In this document: positions 4,173 to 10,008 of the stretch, piece by piece
Layout of the letters: each line of letters opens with the position of its first letter
Numbering within the stretch: the stretch's first letter is position 1
Assembly (NCBI GenBank): GCA_045649545.1
Contig: JAZRQE010000008.1
Span: 1-10,322, forward strand
DNA from: UMGS172 sp045649545
GTDB taxonomy: Bacteria > Bacillota > Clostridia > Oscillospirales > Acutalibacteraceae
DNA length: 10,322 bases
Reading direction: 5' to 3'
Notes under the pieces: model-generated
Databases searched by the model: none
Told to the model about the DNA's origin: nothing
Seen by the model: the letters and a program-made list of their open reading frames with translations, nothing else
Made by a program: the position numbers and the translations under genes

Positions 4173-7007
4173 ATGATTGATAAAATAATCATCCGAGGTG
4201 CTAAAGAGCACAACTTGAAAAATATAGATTTAGAAATCCCGCGTGACAAATTAGTTGTTTTGACCGGTTTGTCAGGCTCGGGTAAATCCTCTTTGGCTTT
4301 CGACACGCTTTATGCCGAGGGTCAGCGTCGCTATGTCGAATCATTGTCGAGTTACGCACGACAGTTTTTAGGTCAAATGGAAAAACCCGATGTTGACAGT
4401 ATTGACGGGCTTTCTCCTGCCATTTCAATCGACCAGAAAACAACCTCTAAAAACCCGCGTTCAACGGTTGGTACCGTTACCGAGATTTATGATTACCTCC
4501 GTTTGTTATACGCTCACGTTGGTATCCCTCACTGTCCCATTTGCGGACGCGAAATCGTAAAGCAAACAGTTGACCAAATTGTTGACCGCATTTTAGAAAA
4601 CGGCGAGGGCGACCGCATTTTGGTTATGTCACCCGTAATCCGTGCCAAAAAAGGCGAGCATCAGAAATTGCTAGAAAAAATAAAAAAAGACGGTTATGTT
4701 CGTGTTCGCGTTGACGGTGAAATTTACGATTTATCCGAAGAAATCAAGCTTGAAAAAACAAAGAAACACACTATCGAAACCGTAATCGACCGCCTTGTGT
4801 TGAAAGAAGGCATCGAAAAGCGGTTGACCGACAGTGTTGAAACCGCATTAAAACTGTCAAACGGAATTGTTACTATTTCGGTAGTAGACGGCGAGGAATA
4901 CACCTTTTCCGAAAACTATGCCTGCCCCGACCACGATGTAAGTATGCCGGAATTAGCACCGAGAATGTTCTCATTTAACAGTCCGTTCGGTGCTTGTCCC
5001 ACCTGTACAGGACTCGGTATTTTTATGAAAATAAATCCGCTTTTACTTGTTCCTGACGAATCAAAATCATTAGCTGACGGCTGTATCAGAGCCTCGGGCT
5101 GGGGTACAACCGGCTGGGGTGCCAGAGAAGAAGGTACAATTGCCTTAATGTACTTTAAAGGTCTTGCCGAGCATTACGGCTTTAGTTTAGACACACCTTA
5201 CCGCGATTTATCCCCCGAGGTTAAAGACATTATACTGTACGGCACCGGCGAGGAAAAGATTGAATTTACCCGTAACAACATTTGGGGTGCGGGCAAATTT
5301 ACCGTTCCGTTCGAGGGCGTTGTAAACAATCTTGAACGCCGTTTTAAAGAAACCACGAGCGACTTTTCACGCACTGAAATTGAATCGTTGATGACCGAAT
5401 GTCCCTGCCCGGAATGTAACGGTGCAAGGCTTAAAAAAGATATTTTAAGCGTAACCGTCGGCGGTCTTAATATTAAAGATTTGTGTGACTTACAGATTGT
5501 TGACTGTCTTAAGTTCTTCGACAATCTAACCCTCAACACACGTGACCAAAGCATTGCCGAGCCTATTGTAAAAGAAGTCAAATCAAGGCTTTCGTTCTTG
5601 GTAAGCGTCGGTCTGGACTACCTTACTCTTTCACGTGCGGCAGGTACGCTTTCGGGCGGTGAAAGTCAGCGAATCAGACTTGCCACTCAAATCGGTTCGT
5701 CGCTTATGGGTGTATTATATATTTTGGACGAGCCCAGTATCGGTCTGCACCAACGCGATAACGAAAAACTGCTTAACACACTTCAACAGCTTCGCGACCT
5801 CGGTAATACCGTAATTGTGGTTGAACACGACGAGGATACCATGCGTGCCGCCGATTATATTGTCGATATCGGACCGGGGGCAGGTGTTCACGGCGGTGAG
5901 GTTGTCTGTGTCGGCACGCCCGACGAAGTACAAAATTGCAAAAACTCGATTACGGGCGACTATTTATCGGGACGAAAGAAAATTGAAGTACCGATTACAC
6001 GTAGACCCGGCAACGGCAAAGAAGTAAAAATTGTCGGTGCTACCGAAAACAATCTTAAAAACATTGACGTAACGCTGCCATTAGGTAAAATGATTGGTAT
6101 TACCGGTGTTTCAGGCTCGGGTAAATCCTCGCTCATAAACAGCGTTCTTTATCAGCGTTTGGCTTGCGAGCTTAACGGTGCGAAACGCATTTGGGGTAAG
6201 CATAAGACCATTGAGGGATTAGAGCATTTAGATAAGGTTATTGAAATAAGCCAATCCCCGATTGGACGTACACCGCGTTCAAACCCTGCAACCTACACCG
6301 GCGTTTTTAATGATATACGCGAACTCTTTGCCGCAACCAAAGATGCCAAAATGAAAGGCTACAACGCCGGACGCTTCTCATTTAACGTTAAAGGCGGCAG
6401 ATGCGAAGCCTGCGAAGGTGACGGTATAATTAAAATTGAAATGCATTTCTTGCCCGATATTTATGTACCGTGCGAGGTATGTAAAGGCAGCCGTTACAAC
6501 CGCGAAACATTAGAGGTTAAATACCGTGACAAGAGTATTTACGACGTGCTTGAAATGACGGTTGAAGAAGGAATGTATTTTTTTGAAAGCCACCCGAAAA
6601 TCTACCGTAAACTTAAAACCCTTTATGATGTAGGTTTGGGATATGTTAAACTCGGTCAGCCTGCCACTACCCTTTCGGGCGGTGAGGCTCAACGCGTAAA
6701 ATTAGCAACCGAATTAGCAAAACGTCCTACCGGCAGAACAATGTATATTTTGGACGAGCCGACAACAGGACTTCACACTGCTGACGTGCATAGGTTGATT
6801 GATGTATTCAACCGATTAGTCGATGCCGGCAACAGTATGGTTATAATAGAGCATAACCTCGATGTAATAAAGTCGGTAGACCATATCATTGATTTAGGAC
6901 CCGAGGGCGGTGACCGAGGAGGAAATATCGTGGTTTCCGGCACGCCTGAAGAGGTTGCAAAGTGCAAGAAATCCTACACAGGTCAATTCTTGAAAAAGTT
7001 GCTTTAA
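4173..7007 (+). CDS. uvrA: Excinuclease ABC subunit UvrA
   Basis: DNA-damage recognition subunit of nucleotide excision repair. As a dimer with UvrB it scans DNA and loads UvrB at lesions. The 944 residues are full length. It has two ABC ATPase modules: Walker A GLSGSGKS (32-39) with signature LSGGESQRIRLA (493-504), and Walker A GVSGSGKS (645-652) with signature LSGGEAQRVKLA (834-845), each followed by ILDEP. The C-terminal zinc module is Cys744/Cys747/Cys767/Cys770. The N-terminal one is Cys251-x2-His254 ... Cys275-x2-Cys278, with His in place of the usual second Cys. The ATG has TGGAG 8 nt upstream. It is divergent from the amino-acid ABC operon. No uvrB or uvrC lies in the window, so uvrA is monocistronic here. 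Confidence 0.98.
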   Translation: MIDKIIIRGAKEHNLKNIDLEIPRDKLVVLTGLSGSGKSSLAFDTLYAEGQRRYVESLSSYARQFLGQMEKPDVDSIDGLSPAISIDQKTTSKNPRSTVGTVTEIYDYLRLLYAHVGIPHCPICGREIVKQTVDQIVDRILENGEGDRILVMSPVIRAKKGEHQKLLEKIKKDGYVRVRVDGEIYDLSEEIKLEKTKKHTIETVIDRLVLKEGIEKRLTDSVETALKLSNGIVTISVVDGEEYTFSENYACPDHDVSMPELAPRMFSFNSPFGACPTCTGLGIFMKINPLLLVPDESKSLADGCIRASGWGTTGWGAREEGTIALMYFKGLAEHYGFSLDTPYRDLSPEVKDIILYGTGEEKIEFTRNNIWGAGKFTVPFEGVVNNLERRFKETTSDFSRTEIESLMTECPCPECNGARLKKDILSVTVGGLNIKDLCDLQIVDCLKFFDNLTLNTRDQSIAEPIVKEVKSRLSFLVSVGLDYLTLSRAAGTLSGGESQRIRLATQIGSSLMGVLYILDEPSIGLHQRDNEKLLNTLQQLRDLGNTVIVVEHDEDTMRAADYIVDIGPGAGVHGGEVVCVGTPDEVQNCKNSITGDYLSGRKKIEVPITRRPGNGKEVKIVGATENNLKNIDVTLPLGKMIGITGVSGSGKSSLINSVLYQRLACELNGAKRIWGKHKTIEGLEHLDKVIEISQSPIGRTPRSNPATYTGVFNDIRELFAATKDAKMKGYNAGRFSFNVKGGRCEACEGDGIIKIEMHFLPDIYVPCEVCKGSRYNRETLEVKYRDKSIYDVLEMTVEEGMYFFESHPKIYRKLKTLYDVGLGYVKLGQPATTLSGGEAQRVKLATELAKRPTGRTMYILDEPTTGLHTADVHRLIDVFNRLVDAGNSMVIIEHNLDVIKSVDHIIDLGPEGGDRGGNIVVSGTPEEVAKCKKSYTGQFLKKLL

Positions 7008-7035
7008 ATCACTTTAATATTTACACATTATTCAC

Positions 7036-7064
7036 TTGTCGATTGACTTTTTGTGTCATAATAA
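7036..7064 (+). promoter_or_regulatory. Possible promoter ahead of the hairpin cluster
   Basis: TTGTCG (7036-7041), 17 nt, TAATAA (7059-7064). If real, transcripts would carry the whole 7077-7245 hairpin cluster as a leader of about 225 nt before the DUF5685 gene. Weaker alternatives nearer the gene, such as TATATT at 7275-7280, cannot be excluded. Confidence 0.3.
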
Positions 7065-7076
7065 TGAAATAGGTTA

Positions 7077-7245
7077 GGCGAAACAATCCTGTTTCGCCAC
7101 AAAATCTTTGATTTTGCGACAAATTTTTACTAAAATTTGTCCTTTTTCATTGAAATGAGTGTCGTGCAAAATTAAATGTTATAATTTAATTTTGCTAAAG
7201 CCGCTTTACAAGTGGCTTGTTGAAACGCTTTTAGAGCGTTTCAAC
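7077..7245. repeat. Cluster of six to seven nearly contiguous hairpins between uvrA and the DUF5685 operon
   Basis: The stems are 7077-7085/7090-7098 (9 bp), 7100-7106/7110-7116 (7 bp), 7118-7127/7132-7141 (10 bp), a weak 7148-7152/7155-7159, 7167-7176/7185-7194 (10 bp), 7198-7206/7210-7218 (9 pairs, one G-T) and 7219-7229/7235-7245 (11 bp). Apart from one stretch around 7142-7166, only 0-3 nt separate neighbours. The third stem is followed by CTTTTTC and may be the uvrA terminator. No reading frame runs through the region. This accounts for most of the 290-nt gap. Confidence 0.75.
7118..7146 (+). terminator. Candidate uvrA terminator within the hairpin cluster
   Basis: GACAAATTTT (7118-7127) pairs exactly with AAAATTTGTC (7132-7141), and CTTTTT follows. 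The stem is AT-rich, so the terminator is weak to moderate. It is the only hairpin of the cluster with a real T-run. Confidence 0.4.
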
Positions 7246-7297
7246 TGACTACAATCATTATAAGTAAAATGTAGTATATTCTAAAAGAGGTGAGGTT

Positions 7298-8161
7298 TTG
7301 TTCGGTTATATAAAGGTACACAAGCCCGAAATGAAGGTAAAGGAATTTGAAATTTACAATGCAATTTATTGCGGATTGTGTAGAAATTTGGGCAAAACCT
7401 ACGGCGTTCTTTCAAAATTTAGTTTGAGTTACGATATGGCGTTTGTTTCACTGCTACAAACTGCTTTAAGTGACGAATTTCACGGGTATGAGCGAAAAAG
7501 ATGCCGCGTAAACCCGTTAAAGAAATGCACTTACTGTAAAAATGACGGGAAATTTCACTCTTTAGCCGCCGCGGCAGGCGTAGCGTTAACCGATATGAAG
7601 GTCCGCGATAACATTGCCGACAGCGGTTTTATGAAGTCACTGTTCTACCGCTTTTTAAGGTTGTTTACAAAGAGATGGGCTAAAAAAGCCTACTGCAACT
7701 ACCCCGAACTTGAAAAAATTACATTGGAATACTTTAACTCACAACAGATTGCCGAAAGTGACCCCGACTGTTCATTGGATAAGGCCGCCGAGCCGACAGC
7801 AAAAGCGGTCAGCAGTATACTGTCAATGATTGAATGTGAAGAAAAATATAAATTTGTGCTTCAAAGAATGGGTTATTGTTTAGGGAAATGGGTGTATCTT
7901 TGCGATGTGGCAGATGACCTTACTAAAGATATAAAAAAACACCGTTTCAACCCCTTAATAAAAGAGTTGCCAAACGACATAGACCCAAAAACATTTGCCG
8001 AGCAACGCCTTGTACCCATACTTAACACATGTTTTGTCGAGTGCTCAACCTATTCGGAATTGTTGGAGATAAAAAAATATAAGCCGATACTCGACAATAT
8101 ATTATATGAAGGGCTTAAAAATGCCCAACTGAAAATTTTTGATAAGGAGACCAAAAAATGA
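7298..8161 (+). CDS. DUF5685-family protein (function unknown)
   Basis: The 287-residue, predicted soluble and mostly helical protein belongs by its N-terminus (FGYIKVHKPEMKVKEFEIY, then a YCGLC motif) to a Clostridial family I recognise as DUF5685. The TTG start at 7298 is set by GAGGTGAGG (7287-7295) and by the family's MFGY beginning. Cysteines cluster as Cys25-x2-Cys28 and Cys69-x7-Cys77-x2-Cys80, possibly a metal site. Near residues 203-211 lies an Asp-rich helix, DVADDLTKD, followed by HRFNPL. Together with the helical makeup this recalls class I isoprenoid synthase-like folds, but that is only an analogy. It is the first gene of a three-gene operon; its TGA overlaps the ATG of the J-domain gene (ATGA). 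Substrate and process are unknown. Confidence 0.8.
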   Translation: MFGYIKVHKPEMKVKEFEIYNAIYCGLCRNLGKTYGVLSKFSLSYDMAFVSLLQTALSDEFHGYERKRCRVNPLKKCTYCKNDGKFHSLAAAAGVALTDMKVRDNIADSGFMKSLFYRFLRLFTKRWAKKAYCNYPELEKITLEYFNSQQIAESDPDCSLDKAAEPTAKAVSSILSMIECEEKYKFVLQRMGYCLGKWVYLCDVADDLTKDIKKHRFNPLIKELPNDIDPKTFAEQRLVPILNTCFVECSTYSELLEIKKYKPILDNILYEGLKNAQLKIFDKETKK

Positions 8162-8763
8162 GAGACCCTTATGAGGTTTTAGGCGTCGGACGTGACGCTA
8201 CCGAAGACCAAATCAAATCAGCCTACCGCGAAAAGGCAAGAAAATTCCACCCCGATAATTTTAACGATAATCCTGCCGCTGCCGAAATGGCTACCGAAAA
8301 AATGCAGGAAATCAACCAAGCTTATGACGATATTATCAAACGCCGTAAGCACAAAACTTCAAGCAGTTCCGGTTACGGAAATAACTGGGGCGCCGGAAAC
8401 GAAAGTGCCAATTCTAATTTTAATGATGTTAGAAGACTTATTTCTTCCGGACGCTTCGAAGAAGCACAGGAAATTTTAGACGGTGTACCGCCCGAAAGCC
8501 GCGATGCCGAATGGTACTTCCTTAACGGTATTGTACTTTACCGCCGAGGATGGTTTGATGCCGCATTTACAAGTATGAATAATGCCGTGCGTATGGACCC
8601 CTCTAATGCCGAATACCGTGCCGCATTAAACCGTATGCAACAAAGCCGACATGGATATAACCCCTATGGCGGAGGCGGATACCAAACCACAGGTGCCGCT
8701 TGTACCCCTTGCGACTGCTGTATGGGACTGATGTGCGCAGACGCATGCTGCAATTGCTTCTGA
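8158..8763 (+). CDS. J-domain protein with TPR-like region and cysteine-rich C-terminus
   Basis: An Hsp40-type co-chaperone candidate, not classical DnaJ. The N-terminal J domain (residues 1-65) begins DPYEVLGVGRDAT and has the HPD motif at 31-33, needed to stimulate Hsp70 ATPase. A Ser/Gly/Asn-rich linker (67-88) leads to a helical segment with TPR-like character (89-165; RFEEAQEILDG, then YFLNGIVLYRRGWFDAAF). After a Gly/Tyr stretch the protein ends with eight cysteines in the last 20 residues (182, 185, 187, 188, 193, 197, 198, 200). The DnaJ zinc domain (four CxxCxGxG repeats) is absent. The tail may bind metal, form disulfides or be acylated, as in eukaryotic cysteine-string proteins; which one is unknown. 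The start overlaps the DUF5685 stop. Confidence 0.88.
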   Translation: MRDPYEVLGVGRDATEDQIKSAYREKARKFHPDNFNDNPAAAEMATEKMQEINQAYDDIIKRRKHKTSSSSGYGNNWGAGNESANSNFNDVRRLISSGRFEEAQEILDGVPPESRDAEWYFLNGIVLYRRGWFDAAFTSMNNAVRMDPSNAEYRAALNRMQQSRHGYNPYGGGGYQTTGAACTPCDCCMGLMCADACCNCF

Positions 8764-8764
8764 T

Positions 8765-9310
8765 ATGAAAAATACTGTAAAAATCACTGTATGTGGTGTA
8801 ATTTCAGCGTTAGCCGTTGTGCTGATGTTGGGTACAAATATACCTATAATGCTTTACACCGTACCGGCTTTGACAGGAATACTTTTTTTAATTCCAGCGG
8901 TAGAATTAAGCCCAAAATGGGGTTTTCTTTGCTTTGGAATAACTGCAATACTATCAATTATACTTCCCACCGAGCGTGAAGCGTTGATTATGTTCATAGG
9001 ACTTTTGGGTTATTACCCCACTGTAAAACTCTTAATTGAACGCTTACAGTCACGCATTCTGGGAACGATAATAAAATTTATTGCATTTAATGTTGCAGTA
9101 ACCGCTTGCTTCTTTGTAACATCAAAACTTTTAGGGATTAATATATTCAAAAACGAAAAGTTTTCGATGACTGTTATGATTGTAGCGGTGTATGTTGTCG
9201 GAAACATAGCATTTGCAATATTTGACTTTGCGTTAACCCGTATTTTAAACATATATTTTATAAAATTCCGCAAAAACGTTCGCAAAGCATTGGGAAAAAA
9301 ATCAAAGTAA
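8765..9310 (+). CDS. Six-helix integral membrane protein, ECF S-component-like
   Basis: A 181-residue polytopic membrane protein with predicted helices near 7-25, 28-47, 51-68, 72-91, 101-124 and 134-160 and a Lys/Arg-rich cytoplasmic tail (ending KALGKKSK). Six helices, small size and the GYYP motif at 82-85 recall Clostridial proteins often annotated as ECF-transporter S-component-like, but I cannot assign a substrate. The ATG is one base after the J-domain gene's TGA and no Shine-Dalgarno is visible, so translation probably depends on coupling. It is the last gene of the operon; a strong terminator follows about 40 nt downstream. The neighbourhood suggests it works with the J-domain and DUF5685 proteins at the membrane. 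That is inference from operon structure only. Confidence 0.8.
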   Translation: MKNTVKITVCGVISALAVVLMLGTNIPIMLYTVPALTGILFLIPAVELSPKWGFLCFGITAILSIILPTEREALIMFIGLLGYYPTVKLLIERLQSRILGTIIKFIAFNVAVTACFFVTSKLLGINIFKNEKFSMTVMIVAVYVVGNIAFAIFDFALTRILNIYFIKFRKNVRKALGKKSK

Positions 9311-9348
9311 TAATTTGCTAAAACCAAAATAAAACTTAAAATAAAAAT

Positions 9349-9402
9349 AACAGTTCGGCACGGTAAAATTAATGTTTTAACCACGCCGAACTGTTGTATT
9401 TT
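9349..9402 (+). terminator. Terminator of the DUF5685/J-domain/membrane operon
   Basis: AACAGTTCGGC (9349-9359) pairs perfectly with GCCGAACTGTT (9385-9395). The inner arms GGTAAAA and TTTTAACC nearly pair as well, giving a long stem. GTATTTT follows. Confidence 0.8.
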
Positions 9403-9406
9403 CCAC

Positions 9407-9435
9407 TTGACAATTAATGATAACAAAGGTATAAT
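9407..9435 (+). promoter_or_regulatory. Perfect consensus sigma-A promoter ahead of the tRNA-Leu region
   Basis: TTGACA (9407-9412), a 17-nt spacer and TATAAT (9430-9435) match consensus at every hexamer position. Transcription should start near 9442. The leader to the tRNA-Leu-like sequence is about 90 nt with no coding frame I can support. This is the expected strength for a stable RNA gene and probably the ancestral tRNA-Leu promoter. Confidence 0.9.
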
Positions 9436-9526
9436 GACTCTTGCGGATTGAGTGAAAGTAAGTTTTAACTGAAGATAAGCTCCGCCGCGGATAGCCTCGC
9501 CGTGTAAAATTTAGAGGTCAAACTTA

Positions 9527-9569
9527 ATATGCGGGTATGGCGGAATTGGCAGACGCGTTAGATTCAGGT
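9527..9569 (+). repeat. Direct repeat, left copy: tRNA-Leu 5' half (possible att core)
   Basis: These 43 nt are identical to 9754-9796. The block covers tRNA-Leu from 4 nt before its first base to the anticodon loop (through ...TTCAGGT). Identity stops inside the loop, a common crossover position for tRNA-targeting tyrosine integrases. Confidence 0.85.
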
Positions 9570-9625
9570 ACTAACGCGCGGAAGGCTCTTTCAGACCTCT
9601 GCTGTTTTCTCCGAAGAACCGCATA
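9528..9625 (+). ncRNA. tRNA-Leu-like RNA with a non-canonical 3' half (pseudo-tRNA or novel RNA)
   Basis: The first 39 nt (9531-9569) equal the intact tRNA-Leu downstream, including the CAG anticodon. After that similarity falls: CTAA and AAGGCT are shared, but the GTTCAA T-arm and the TACCCGC acceptor strand are missing, so a normal tRNA-Leu cannot form. It is not simply decayed. CGCGTTAG (9554-9561) and CTAACGCG (9571-9578) form a perfect 8-bp stem with a 9-nt loop holding CAG. TATGCGG (9528-9534) pairs exactly with CCGCATA (9619-9625) as a 7-bp closing stem. It follows the perfect promoter at 9407-9435. It is either a recombined tRNA pseudogene at an att site or a folded RNA in its own right. 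Confidence 0.55.
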
Positions 9626-9691
9626 AAATCAAGGGGTTTCACGATTTTTGACCTTGATTCCTGTTTGTTCAAAAATCTCAAAAAAACACTT

Positions 9692-9711
9692 ATTTCTAAC
9701 GGATTTCTAAC
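9692..9711 (-). repeat. Paired 9-bp repeats left of tRNA-Leu (integrase arm-type candidate)
   Basis: On the minus strand GTTAGAAAT occurs twice with an 11-bp period (9703-9711 and 9692-9700). The same pair, oppositely oriented, lies at 9958-9977. The 20 bp of both pairs agree except for one base in the 2-nt gap. Period and position fit integrase or excisionase arm sites flanking an att core. Confidence 0.6.
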
Positions 9712-9753
9712 AAACCGTTTCGGTTCTAAGATTTCCGCAGGAATTTAAGTCAT

Positions 9754-9796
9754 ATATGCGGGTATGGCGGAATTGGCAGACGCGTTAGATTCAGGT
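9754..9796 (+). repeat. Direct repeat, right copy: tRNA-Leu 5' half (possible att core)
   Basis: Identical over 43 nt to 9527-9569. Here the block continues into a complete tRNA-Leu. The two copies are 227 bp apart. Confidence 0.85.
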
Positions 9797-9844
9797 TCTA
9801 ATGGTCGCAAGGCTGTGCAGGTTCAAGTCCTGTTACCCGCACCA
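9758..9844 (+). tRNA. tRNA-Leu (anticodon CAG), CCA encoded
   Basis: GCGGGTA pairs with TACCCGC, followed by discriminator A and an encoded CCA. The anticodon stem TTAGA/TCTAA closes the loop TTCAGGT, giving anticodon CAG. A long class II variable arm, as in leucine tRNAs, precedes a T arm with CAGGTTCAAGTCCTG. The length is 87 nt with CCA. No convincing promoter lies between the tRNA-like copy and this gene, so it may depend on read-through from 9407-9435. A terminator follows directly. Confidence 0.97.
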
Positions 9845-9846
9845 TC

Positions 9847-9890
9847 ATCTCTCAAACCCAGTATTTATGCGGGTTTGAGAGATTTTCTTT
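9847..9890 (+). terminator. Terminator of tRNA-Leu
   Basis: ATCTCTCAAACCC (9847-9859) pairs exactly with GGGTTTGAGAGAT (9871-9883), and TTTTCTTT follows. It starts 2 nt after the CCA end. Confidence 0.88.
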
Positions 9891-9957
9891 ATACGAAAAC
9901 CCATTAAAATTCAAGTAATTTTAATGTCAAAATCAAGGCGAATTTACCCCAAAACCC

Positions 9958-9977
9958 GTTAGAAATCTGTTAGAAAT
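9958..9977 (+). repeat. Paired 9-bp repeats right of tRNA-Leu (integrase arm-type candidate)
   Basis: GTTAGAAAT at 9958-9966 and 9969-9977, period 11 bp, inverted relative to the pair at 9692-9711. It lies between tRNA-Leu and the integrase stop codon, where arm-type sites of tRNA-integrating elements are usually found. A separate AT-rich hairpin lies at 9903-9911/9917-9925. Confidence 0.6.
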
Positions 9978-9989
9978 AATTTATGTATT

Positions 9990-10008
9990 GGACGGGTTTT
10001 ACCCGTCC
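9990..10008. terminator. Hairpin spanning the integrase stop codon
   Basis: GGACGGGT (9990-9997) pairs with ACCCGTCC (10001-10008) around TTT. The integrase TAA lies in it. On the plus strand TTTGTCTTTT follows, so it may stop transcripts running from tRNA-Leu into the integrase. On the minus strand there is no U-tract. Confidence 0.45.

Noticed and set aside
5198..5581. Minus-strand 127-codon open frame inside uvrA
   Set aside because: Lies wholly inside a well-conserved uvrA on the opposite strand; no independent evidence.
9013..9426. Minus-strand 137-codon open frame
   Set aside because: Antisense to the membrane-protein gene and its terminator; product is of shadow-frame type without recognisable features.
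9531..9625. Second functional tRNA-Leu
   Set aside because: No TACCCGC acceptor strand, no GTTCAA T arm and no CCA; the anticodon stem has an A-A mismatch at the loop-closing position.
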